Shown here: piece after piece, positions 24,889 to 32,121 of the stretch
Layout of the letters: every line of letters begins with the position of its first letter
How positions within the stretch are numbered: the first letter of the stretch is position 1
Source of the DNA: Nonomuraea glycinis
Lineage (GTDB): Bacteria > Actinomycetota > Actinomycetes > Streptosporangiales > Streptosporangiaceae
DNA length: 64,000 bases
NCBI RefSeq assembly: GCF_014646515.1
Contig: NZ_BMNK01000026.1
Coordinates: 37,696 to 101,695, forward strand
Reading direction: 5' to 3'
Translations under genes and position numbers: made by a program
Notes under the pieces: model-generated
Databases searched by the model: none
What the model saw: only the letters and a program-made list of their open reading frames with translations
Told to the model about the DNA's origin: nothing

Positions 24889-24928
24889 ACCCCTAGAACG
24901 GGCCCGGCATCAGGGGGAGATTAGGGGT
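24889..24928. promoter_or_regulatory. inverted pair of TAGGGGT motifs, aminotransferase/glycosyltransferase divergent region
   Basis: ACCCCTA (24889-24895) and TAGGGGT (24922-24928) form an inverted pair with a 26-base spacer in the 163-base divergent gap, one arm facing each gene. This is the only place in the window with two copies and the strongest candidate operator of the set. Confidence 0.4.
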
Positions 24929-24996
24929 GCTGTATTGCGGCCGCCGTTAATAGCTTGAGATGGCTATCTATACGTGGATCCAGCGAAAGATCTCAC

Positions 24997-26184
24997 ATGA
25001 AGCGACACTATCTTTTTATGTGTCAGCCCGATCACGGCCATGTCATTCCGCATCTCGCCGTGGTCGCGGAATTGGTTCGCCGGGGAAATCGGGTCACTTA
25101 TCTCACCGCGCCCGCGATGGCGCGGCATGCCGAAGGGGCGGGCGCGACCGTGCTCGCCTATGACTCGGCCTACCGGTCCGTGGATTTGCGCAAGCTGGAG
25201 GACGACCCGCTGGGGCTGCTCTCCCTGTTCCTGGACGAGAGCGCGGCGATGCTGCGGGCGGCCGACGGGCTGCGCGACCGGCCCGACCTGATCGTCTACG
25301 ACATCTCGATCCTGCACGCCGGGCGCATCCTGGCCAGGAAGTGGGGGCTGCCGGCCACGCAGCTCATCCCGGTGTTCGCCTCCAACGAGCATTTCTCGTA
25401 CCTTTCCGCCATCTACGGCGGGCAGGAGGCGGTGCGCGAGCTGCCCGGATGGGTGGACGGGATGCTCGCCAGGACCCGCGAGCTGGCTCTCGCGCACGGG
25501 GTGCGGGCCGATCCGGCCGAGCTGTGGTGGGAGGTCCAGGACGCCAACCTGGTCAACCTGCCGCGCTCGTTCCAGTTCGCCGGCGAGACCTTCGACGAGC
25601 GCTTCGCGTTCGTCGGCCCGTGCCTGGGCGAGCGTGCGTTCCTGTCGGGATGGGAGCCGCCGGGCGACGGGCTGCCGGTCGCGCTGCTGTCCTTCGGCAC
25701 CGTGGCCAGCGGGCGGCCCGACCTGGTGCGCACCTGCGTGCGCGCCTTCGCGGAGCTGCCCTGGCACGGCGTGGTCACCCTGGGCGACGGCATGGACCCG
25801 GCCGAGCTCGGCCCGCTGCCGCCGACGATCGAGGTCCACCGGTGGGTGTCGCACCTGGCGGTGCTGGCGCACGCCTCGGTGGCGGTCACCCACGGGGGCA
25901 TGGGCACCGCCATGGAGACCCTGTACTGGGGCTGCCCCATGGTCGTGGTGCCCGCCACGGCCATCGACCGGCCGCCCGCCCGCCGGGTCGCCGAGCTGGG
26001 CCTGGGCCAGGTCGTCGAGCCGGCCGAGCTGACCCCGGAGCGCCTGGTCGACGCGGTCCTGGCGGTGGCCGCCGACCCTCGGGTGAAGCGCAACGCCGAG
26101 GCGATGCGCGGCGACATCCGGGCCGCCGGCGGCACCCCGCGAGCCGCCGACGAGCTCGAACGCCACCTGGCACGGGCGGTCTGA
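24997..26184 (+). CDS. macrolide-type glycosyltransferase (GT1, MGT family)
   Basis: 395 residues, GT-B fold. The N-terminal acceptor domain opens CQPDHGHVIPHLAVVAELVRRGNRVTYLT. The C-terminal donor domain has LLSFGTVASGRP, VHRWVSHLAVLAHASVAVTHGGMGTAMETLYWGCPMVVVP and a family-typical AIDRPPARRVAELGLG. It transfers an activated sugar to a lipophilic aglycone, and the adjacent aminosugar genes make the C-methylated aminosugar the obvious donor. No DesVIII-type helper is in view. Its stop overlaps the SARP start (TGATG). Confidence 0.92.
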   Translation: MKRHYLFMCQPDHGHVIPHLAVVAELVRRGNRVTYLTAPAMARHAEGAGATVLAYDSAYRSVDLRKLEDDPLGLLSLFLDESAAMLRAADGLRDRPDLIVYDISILHAGRILARKWGLPATQLIPVFASNEHFSYLSAIYGGQEAVRELPGWVDGMLARTRELALAHGVRADPAELWWEVQDANLVNLPRSFQFAGETFDERFAFVGPCLGERAFLSGWEPPGDGLPVALLSFGTVASGRPDLVRTCVRAFAELPWHGVVTLGDGMDPAELGPLPPTIEVHRWVSHLAVLAHASVAVTHGGMGTAMETLYWGCPMVVVPATAIDRPPARRVAELGLGQVVEPAELTPERLVDAVLAVAADPRVKRNAEAMRGDIRAAGGTPRAADELERHLARAV

Positions 26185-27632
26185 TGGGCGCGCCGATGAT
26201 CGGGCAGGCGCCGGGACCCGCCTTCGAGTTCCACGTGCTGGGGCCGCTCAAAGTGCTCAAGGACGGCGTCGAGCTGCCGATGAGCGCCAACAGGGAGCTG
26301 GCCATCCTGGCCTGCCTGCTGCTGAACGCCAACCGGGTGATGAGCGTGGAGCGGCTCGTCGAGGCGGTGTGGGCCGGCTCGGCCCCGAGCAGCGCCTGGC
26401 GGCAGATCGCCATCTGCGTGTCACGGCTGCGCCGCAGGCTCGGCGCGGGCGTGATCGAGACCTCCAGCCCCGGCTACCTGCTGCGCGTGCCCGCCGACGG
26501 CATCGACTGGCTCAGGTTCACCGCCATGGTGACGCAGGCGCGCGAGCAGGCCGCCCGCGACCAGGAAGGGGCCGTCGCGCTGCTGCGGGAGGCGCTCGCG
26601 CTGTGGCGCGGCACCCCGTTCGAGGACCTCAGGGGCCTGCGGTACGACGTGGCGCGGATGGCCGAATGCCGGCTGGAGGCGCTGGAGACCTGCCTGGAGC
26701 TGGAGATCGGGCTGGGCAGGCACCACCAGGTGATCCCCGAGTTGCTGGCGCTGGTCGCCGAGTCGCCGTTCCGTGAGCGGGTGCGCGCCCAGCTCATGCT
26801 GGCGCAGTACCGTGCGGGCCGGCGGGCCGAGGCGCTGCGCACCTACCAGGAGACGCGGCGCTTCCTGCTGGAGCAGATCGGCCTGGAGCCCGGACCCGCG
26901 CTGCGCCGGCTGCACGAGCAGATCCTGCGCGACGAGTCCGTGCTGATGCGCGCGCCTGTGCCCGCGCCCGCGCCGCCCGCCCCGGTCGTGCCGTGCCAGC
27001 TGCCGCCGCAGGTCCTGCCCTTCGTGGGCCGCGCGGCGGAACTGGCCGGGCTCGACGCCGCGCTGCGCCCCGATCCGGAGCCCGCGATGCCCGCCACCAT
27101 GGTGCTCAGCGGCGCGCCGGGCGTCGGTAAGACCACGCTGGCGCTGCGGTGGGCGCACGCCCGGATCGACTGGTTCCCCGACGGCCAGCTCTTCGCCGAC
27201 CTGGACGGCATCGAGCCGCACGTCGTACTGGACCGCTTTCTGCGGGCGCTCGGCGAGCAGGACATCCCCGCCGACCATGCCGAGAAGCTGGCTCTGTACC
27301 GCAGCAGGACCGCCCGCCGCAAACTGCTCGTGGTGCTGGACAACGCCGGTGACGAGGTGGCGTCCCTGCTGCCGGGCGGGGCGGCCTGCCGGGTCGTGGT
27401 GACCACCGCCGCGCCTCTGGACGAGCTGGTCGCCAGGCAGGGTGCGCACCGGGTGTTCCTCGCGCCGCTGGAGGAGGACGCGGCACGCGAGCTGGCCGAC
27501 ATGCTCGTGGGCGCGGCCGGTACCGCCCTCGGGCCGCAGGCGGTGACCGACCTCGTGGCGACCTCCTGCGGCAACCCGCTCTCCCTCCGACTCGGCGCCG
27601 CCCGCCTACGCTCCCGCGTCGCCCACGCCTGA
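26184..27632 (+). CDS. SARP-family regulator with truncated NB-ARC domain
   Basis: 482 residues. Residues 15-110 are the OmpR-like winged helix (FHVLGPLKVLKDGVELP...WRQIAICVSRLRRRLG). Residues 115-255 are the BTAD domain (FTAMVTQAREQAARDQEG...ALRTYQETRRFLLEQIGLEPGPALRRLHEQIL). A Pro/Ala linker leads to an NB-ARC ATPase with PFVGRAAEL, Walker A LSGAPGVGKTTLAL and LLVVLDNAGDE. The protein stops after the GNPLSLRLGAARLRSR segment, so the AfsR-type ARC end and TPRs are missing. SARPs activate biosynthetic clusters through direct heptamer repeats. It is translationally coupled to the glycosyltransferase. Confidence 0.93.
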   Translation: MGAPMIGQAPGPAFEFHVLGPLKVLKDGVELPMSANRELAILACLLLNANRVMSVERLVEAVWAGSAPSSAWRQIAICVSRLRRRLGAGVIETSSPGYLLRVPADGIDWLRFTAMVTQAREQAARDQEGAVALLREALALWRGTPFEDLRGLRYDVARMAECRLEALETCLELEIGLGRHHQVIPELLALVAESPFRERVRAQLMLAQYRAGRRAEALRTYQETRRFLLEQIGLEPGPALRRLHEQILRDESVLMRAPVPAPAPPAPVVPCQLPPQVLPFVGRAAELAGLDAALRPDPEPAMPATMVLSGAPGVGKTTLALRWAHARIDWFPDGQLFADLDGIEPHVVLDRFLRALGEQDIPADHAEKLALYRSRTARRKLLVVLDNAGDEVASLLPGGAACRVVVTTAAPLDELVARQGAHRVFLAPLEEDAARELADMLVGAAGTALGPQAVTDLVATSCGNPLSLRLGAARLRSRVAHA

Positions 27633-27645
27633 CCTCCCTGGTGGG

Positions 27646-29292
27646 TCAGGGCTTGGCGAGGATGGTGGTCAGGGCCGTGGTGAGGGTGTGCTCGGGGTCG
27701 TCGGAGGCGGTCGCCGTCCGCCAGGCGACGTGGCCGTCCGGGCGCACCAGGACCGCGCCCGCCGCGCCGGCGCCGTACTCCGTGGCCCAGGTCGCGGAGG
27801 CGTACGGGCCGCCATACTCCGTGACCCGGCTCGTGGCGGCGGGCGCGCCGCCGTCGGGGAGGATCTCGATCGGTGTCAGGGCGCAGCCGGTACGGCGAGT
27901 CGTGGCATGGGCGGCGCTTGACCAGGAGGGGTTCGCGGTCAGCAGGGTGAAGCAGGGGCCGAGCAGGTCCAGGGTGGACACGGGGCCGTCCGGGCCCGTC
28001 AGCCACACGTGCGGGGCGCGGTGGCCGGGGCGGGCGGACGGGACGTAGACGCGGTACGGGTCGCCGGGGGCGGGGGCCTGGGTGCCGTCCGGGATCACCG
28101 CGGCGGAGTCGTACCCGAAGCCGAGCACCAGCCCTTCGCAGCTGCGCCGGCCCGCCTGCTGGTCGACGGCCTCGCGCATGGACAGCCGCCCCTCCATCAT
28201 CTGGAAGGTGATCAGCGCGTTGGTCAGGCTCTCGTCCACGGTCCTGGCGGCGATCGGCCGGCGCTCGGCGGTGTAGGTGTCCAGCAGCGCCGGCCCGGCC
28301 GCGCCGCGCAGGACGGCGGCCAGCTTCCAGGCGAGGTTGTGGGCGTCCTGAATGCCACAGTTCATGCCGAAACCGCCCTGCGGGGTGGCCACGTGCGCGG
28401 CGTCCCCGGCCAGGAAGACCCGGCCGGACTGGAAGCCGTCGGCGACCTTGGCCTGCTGCAGCCAGGGCAGCACGCCGAGGATCTCGACCGGCAGGTCCGG
28501 CACCCCGACGGCGGCGCGCACGGCGGCCAGACACACCTCCTCGGTGAAGTCGGCGGGACTGCCGCCCTCCTCGGGCTCGTACCCGGTCTGCACCATCCAC
28601 CGGCGCCCGTGATCGACCGCTTCCACCGCGCACGGCGGATCGCGCAGGAAGGACAGCGCGGCCCGCCGCTCGGGCGGCAGGAAACCCAGGTCGGCCTCGA
28701 ACATGATGCTGATCATGTGGCCGAGCACCGGCGGCCCTTCGGCCTTGATGCCGAGCCGGTCGCGCACGCCGCTGCGGCTGCCGTCGGCGGCCACCAGATA
28801 GCGGCAACGGACCAAAGTCTCCCGGCCCCCGGCGGACACCACGGCCTCGACCCCGCCCGCGACCTCGCGCATGGAGGTCATGGCGGTCCCGAACCGGACG
28901 TCCGCCGCCGGTCCCTTCTCGGCGCGCCGGCGCAGGATGACCTCCAGCAGGTCCTGCGAGCAGAGGAAGGTGTAGGTGGGGCTGTGCGGGGCGTCGCGCT
29001 GCAGCGCCGCCGCCGACCGGACGAAGTCGTCCGCCGTCAGGCAGCTCCCGACGCCCACCGCCAGGAACTCCTCGCGCGGCATTCCGGCGCTCTCCACCTC
29101 GTCCTGAATTCCCCAGGACCGGAAAATCTCCATGGTCCGGGTGGTGATGAGCCGGGCCTTGGGGAAAATCGCCGTACCCGCATGCTTTTCGACCAGCAGG
29201 GTGGATATTCCGTGGCGGGAGAGTTCGACGGCGGTGGACAGTCCGACGGGCCCGCCCCCGACCACCAATACGTCCACCTCATGCTGATCCAT
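27646..29292 (-). CDS. FAD-dependent aromatic/polyketide hydroxylase (PHBH fold)
   Basis: 548 residues from ATG 29292, chosen so that the dinucleotide-binding VDVLVVGGGPVGLSTAVEL begins near residue 6; an in-frame GTG at 29367 would add 25 unlikely residues. It has the DG motif RYLVAADGSRSGVRDRLGI and GRVFLAGDAAHVATPQGGFGMNCGIQDAHNLAWKLAAVL. The C-terminal thioredoxin-like tail is as in PgaE/RdmE and phenol hydroxylases. It hydroxylates or epoxidises an aromatic or conjugated substrate using NAD(P)H and O2. It is divergent from the fabG operon, with an inverted repeat between. Converges with the SARP. Confidence 0.9.
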   Translation of the reverse strand: MDQHEVDVLVVGGGPVGLSTAVELSRHGISTLLVEKHAGTAIFPKARLITTRTMEIFRSWGIQDEVESAGMPREEFLAVGVGSCLTADDFVRSAAALQRDAPHSPTYTFLCSQDLLEVILRRRAEKGPAADVRFGTAMTSMREVAGGVEAVVSAGGRETLVRCRYLVAADGSRSGVRDRLGIKAEGPPVLGHMISIMFEADLGFLPPERRAALSFLRDPPCAVEAVDHGRRWMVQTGYEPEEGGSPADFTEEVCLAAVRAAVGVPDLPVEILGVLPWLQQAKVADGFQSGRVFLAGDAAHVATPQGGFGMNCGIQDAHNLAWKLAAVLRGAAGPALLDTYTAERRPIAARTVDESLTNALITFQMMEGRLSMREAVDQQAGRRSCEGLVLGFGYDSAAVIPDGTQAPAPGDPYRVYVPSARPGHRAPHVWLTGPDGPVSTLDLLGPCFTLLTANPSWSSAAHATTRRTGCALTPIEILPDGGAPAATSRVTEYGGPYASATWATEYGAGAAGAVLVRPDGHVAWRTATASDDPEHTLTTALTTILAKP

Positions 29293-29373
29293 GGCGTCAG
29301 CATCGAATATGCCGATTACCTCAGTCAATACGAGGATATCCGCATGATACAGGCGTGATATCCCCACTTAGTA

Positions 29374-29400
29374 ACTTATCTAGGGAAGATCCAGATAAGT
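29374..29400. promoter_or_regulatory. perfect 8-bp dyad between the divergent hydroxylase and fabG operon
   Basis: ACTTATCT (29374-29381) and AGATAAGT (29393-29400) are perfect inverted arms around 11 bases, in an AT-richer 141-base gap. Its position 34-60 bases before the fabG start fits an operator controlling the 17-kb operon and perhaps the hydroxylase. A TetR/MarR-like or NarL-type protein would suit the geometry. Confidence 0.5.
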
Positions 29401-29433
29401 CATTCTGCGCTTGCCGAATTCCTGGAGACGCTG

Positions 29434-30183
29434 ATGCTGTTCACCCAAGGCTCCGTGGCCCTGGTCACCGGCGGGTCGCGCGGGATCGGCCGGGCCGTCG
29501 CACTCGACCTGGCCAGGGAGGGCGCCCACGTCATCGTCAACTACGCCAGATCGGAGCAGGACGCCAAGGAGGTCGTCGCCCGGATCGAGGAGGAGGGCGG
29601 CAGCGCGTCGAGCGTGCGGGCGGACGTCACCGACGAGGAGTCCGTACGCCGCGTGTTCCGCGACATCCGGGCCGAGCATGGCCACCTCGACGTGCTGGTG
29701 ACCAGCGCCGGCATCACCCAGGACCGCTATCTCATCGCCATGAGCCTGGAGCAGTTCCGCGCCCCGGTGGACACCAACCTGGTCGGCACCTTCCTCGCCT
29801 GCCGGGAGGCGCTGAAGCTGATGCAGCACCAGCGCAGCGGTTCCATCGTGACCCTGTCCTCCTCCAGCGGACTGGACGGCGGCTTCCCCGGCCAGACCAA
29901 CTACGTGGCGTCCAAGGGCGCGATCATCGCCTTCACGCACGCGCTGTCCAACGAGGCGGCCCCGCACGGGGTGCGGGCCAACGTGGTCGCGCCCGGGTTC
30001 GTCGCCACCGACATGACCCGCCGGGTCCCCGCCGACATCAGGAAGCAGTACGAGTCGCGCATCCGCCTCGGCCGGATGGGACGCCCCGAGGAGATCGCCT
30101 CGATCGTCACCTTCCTGGCCTCCGACAAGGCGTCGTACATGTCCGGCTCGGTGGTGGTCGCCCACGGCGGCGGCCTCGGGTGA
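29434..30183 (+). CDS. FabG-type 3-oxoacyl-ACP reductase (discrete ketoreductase)
   Basis: 249 residues, SDR fold. It has NADPH loop TGGSRGIGRAVAL, N115, Ser near 143 (TLSSSSG), Y157 and K161 (NYVASKG). The usual NNAG is TSAG. GGAGA precedes the ATG. It reduces beta-ketoacyl-ACP intermediates. As first gene of a co-directional operon with ACP, FabZ, KS and FabD, it is the ketoreductase of a dissociated reductive type II PKS rather than of primary fatty acid synthesis. Confidence 0.93.
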   Translation: MLFTQGSVALVTGGSRGIGRAVALDLAREGAHVIVNYARSEQDAKEVVARIEEEGGSASSVRADVTDEESVRRVFRDIRAEHGHLDVLVTSAGITQDRYLIAMSLEQFRAPVDTNLVGTFLACREALKLMQHQRSGSIVTLSSSSGLDGGFPGQTNYVASKGAIIAFTHALSNEAAPHGVRANVVAPGFVATDMTRRVPADIRKQYESRIRLGRMGRPEEIASIVTFLASDKASYMSGSVVVAHGGGLG

Positions 30184-30230
30184 ACCACCCACCTCTCCCT
30201 CACGCAAGCCCCGAGGCACCAGGAGGAATC

Positions 30231-30521
30231 ATGACCATCGACGAGCTGCGCGCCAAGGCCGCCGAACGGCAGCAGACCTGCAGCCAGATCAAGAAGATGA
30301 TCGTCTCACGGCTCGATCTGGAGATCGAGCCGGACTGGATCACCGACGACCAGCCGCTGTTCGGCCGCGGCCTGGAGCTGGACAGCCTCGACGTGCTGGA
30401 GCTCTACGTCGCCATCGAGGCGGAGTTCGGGGTCGCGCTGTACGACAGCGAGATGGCCGTCTTCGGCTCGGTGTCGCGGCTCGCGGACGAGGTCAACCCC
30501 GCCCTGCGGGCCCAGGGATGA
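30231..30521 (+). CDS. acyl carrier protein of the type II system
   Basis: 96 residues after AGGAGG. A helical extension of about 15 residues precedes the carrier fold. The phosphopantetheine serine is S52 in GLELDSLDVLEL. It is a little longer than FabF-type ACPs (~80). Its stop overlaps the FabZ start as ATGA. It carries the growing chain between FabG, FabZ and the KS-CLF protein of this operon, and needs a phosphopantetheinyl transferase, two candidates for which lie downstream. Confidence 0.93.
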   Translation: MTIDELRAKAAERQQTCSQIKKMIVSRLDLEIEPDWITDDQPLFGRGLELDSLDVLELYVAIEAEFGVALYDSEMAVFGSVSRLADEVNPALRAQG

Positions 30522-31006
30522 CGCTCACCCAGGCGCAGCCCGCCGCCCTGCCCGTGGTCTCCGGGCTGACCCACGACCAGGTGCGCGCCGTGCTGCCGCA
30601 CCGCTGGCCGATGCTGCTGCTGGACCGGGTCGGCAAGGTGGAACCCGGCGTGAAGGGCACCGCCACCAAGAACGTCGCCGGCACCGAGCTGTGGTTCCAG
30701 GGCCACTTCCCGAACGAGGCGGTGCTGCCCGGCGTCGTGATCACCGAGGCGCTGGCCCAGCTCGCCGGCGTGGTCTTCGCCCTGGCCGGGGCCAGCGAGA
30801 TCAGCTACCTGGCGGGCATCAAGTCGATGCGCTTCCGGCGCCCGGTCGTCCCCGGTGACCAGCTCACCCTCACGGCCGAGCGCGCCGGAGGCGGCGGCGG
30901 ATTCGCGGAGTTCCGCGTGTCGGCCCGGGTGGCCGGTCAGGTGGCCGCCGAAGGAATCCTCACGATCGCCGATCCGGCCGGTCAACGTTCTGTGCGAAAG
31001 GTGTGA
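30518..31006 (+). CDS. FabZ-like 3-hydroxyacyl-ACP dehydratase (hotdog fold)
   Basis: 162 residues. The opening LPHRWPMLLLDRV and the catalytic H63 (GHFPNEAVLPG) and E77 (VVITEALAQLAG) match FabZ. It dehydrates 3-hydroxyacyl-ACP to trans-2-enoyl-ACP. No enoyl reductase is encoded in this operon, so double bonds made here would remain in the chain. Confidence 0.92.
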   Translation: MTLTQAQPAALPVVSGLTHDQVRAVLPHRWPMLLLDRVGKVEPGVKGTATKNVAGTELWFQGHFPNEAVLPGVVITEALAQLAGVVFALAGASEISYLAGIKSMRFRRPVVPGDQLTLTAERAGGGGGFAEFRVSARVAGQVAAEGILTIADPAGQRSVRKV

Positions 31007-31009
31007 ACC

Positions 31010-32086
31010 ATGGTCAACGTCCTCGCGGCCACCCATCCTGAGGGAACCGTCTACGGCGAGGTCGGCGACGTGACCGTGCCGCTGCGTTTCTCGGCCGCGC
31101 CCGACGCGCTGTCGCAGGAGTACGCGGCACTCAGGGAGCGCGCCGCCGTCCTCGATCTCAGCGGGCACCGGCTCATCGAGATCACCGGCCCCGGCGCGGT
31201 CGAGTACGCGCAGCGGGTGCTGGCCCGCGACGTGGAGTACCTCACCTCCGACCGTTGCATGATGAGCCTCGTCCTGGACGACGCCGGGCAGGTCGTGGAC
31301 CAGGTGCTCGCCTTCGGCCGGGAGGACGGCATCCTCCTGGCGAGCTCGTGCGGCGCCGGGACGCGGCTGCTGGAGCACCTGCGGGCGCAGGCCGACGACG
31401 GCATCGAGATCGCCGACCGCTCCCCGGAGCTGGTGCTCGTCGGCCTGGAGGGTCCGTACGCCTGGGGGGTGGTCGGCCGGCTGATCGACGGCGAGCTGGC
31501 CTCGCTGCCGTTCGAGTCGGTGGTGGAGACCACCTGGGACGACGTGGACATCGTCTTCGCCAGGACGGGCTTCACCGGCGAGTACGGCTACCAGATGATC
31601 GTCCCCCGGGAGGCGGCCGCCGGGCTGTGGTCGCTGTCGCTGGAGCACGCCCGGCCGGCCGGTCAGGAGGCCCTGGAGCTGGCAATGCTGGAGGTCCGCC
31701 AGCCGATGCCGCGCCACGAGGCCACCCCGGGCGCCACGGTGATCGAGATCGGCGCCAACTGGCTGGTCGACGTCACCAAGGAGGCGTTCGTGGGGCGCGA
31801 GGCCGTGCTGGCCGCGTTCGAGTCGGGGACCGGCCGCCGCACCATCGGCTTCACCTGCGCCGACGGCGTGCCTGCGGCCGGCACCCGGGTCATGGCCGGC
31901 GACCAGGTCATCGGCGAAGTCGTGCACGCCGTGCACAGCGTCGGCCTCGGCACCACGCTCGGCCTGGCCCGCGTGGACCGCGACCTGGCCGCCGCCGGGC
32001 TGCGACTGTCCGCCGGCGGCGTCGGGGTGACCACGCTGACCAGCCCCTACATCGTGCCCAAGAGCTGGAGCATCCCGATCATCTGA
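31010..32086 (+). CDS. GcvT-fold (glycine cleavage T/aminomethyltransferase-like) protein
   Basis: 358 residues. The folate-binding GcvT fold is indicated by ALRERAAVLDLSGHRLIEITGPGAVEYAQRVLARDVEYL, MSLVLDDAGQVVDQVLAF, ARTGFTGEYGYQMIVP and the C-terminal LGLARVDRDLAAAGLRL. GcvT enzymes pass one-carbon units to tetrahydrofolate, and YgfZ/DmdA/SAUGI relatives demethylate or repair. In this place, between FabZ and the ketosynthase, a role in glycine metabolism is unlikely. It may demethylate, add a C1 unit or bind an acyl chain. Spacings of three and 35 bases keep it in the operon. Confidence 0.85.
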   Translation: MVNVLAATHPEGTVYGEVGDVTVPLRFSAAPDALSQEYAALRERAAVLDLSGHRLIEITGPGAVEYAQRVLARDVEYLTSDRCMMSLVLDDAGQVVDQVLAFGREDGILLASSCGAGTRLLEHLRAQADDGIEIADRSPELVLVGLEGPYAWGVVGRLIDGELASLPFESVVETTWDDVDIVFARTGFTGEYGYQMIVPREAAAGLWSLSLEHARPAGQEALELAMLEVRQPMPRHEATPGATVIEIGANWLVDVTKEAFVGREAVLAAFESGTGRRTIGFTCADGVPAAGTRVMAGDQVIGEVVHAVHSVGLGTTLGLARVDRDLAAAGLRLSAGGVGVTTLTSPYIVPKSWSIPII

Positions 32087-32121
32087 TCGGGCTGCCCGCT
32101 TCTCGCGAGAAGGAGACAAGC

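Noticed and set aside
30231..31006. Primary fatty acid synthesis genes
   Set aside because: Genes lie in an operon with a KS-CLF fusion, tailoring enzymes, an exporter and rmlA, and no FabH or FabI is present, so dedicated secondary metabolism is more likely.
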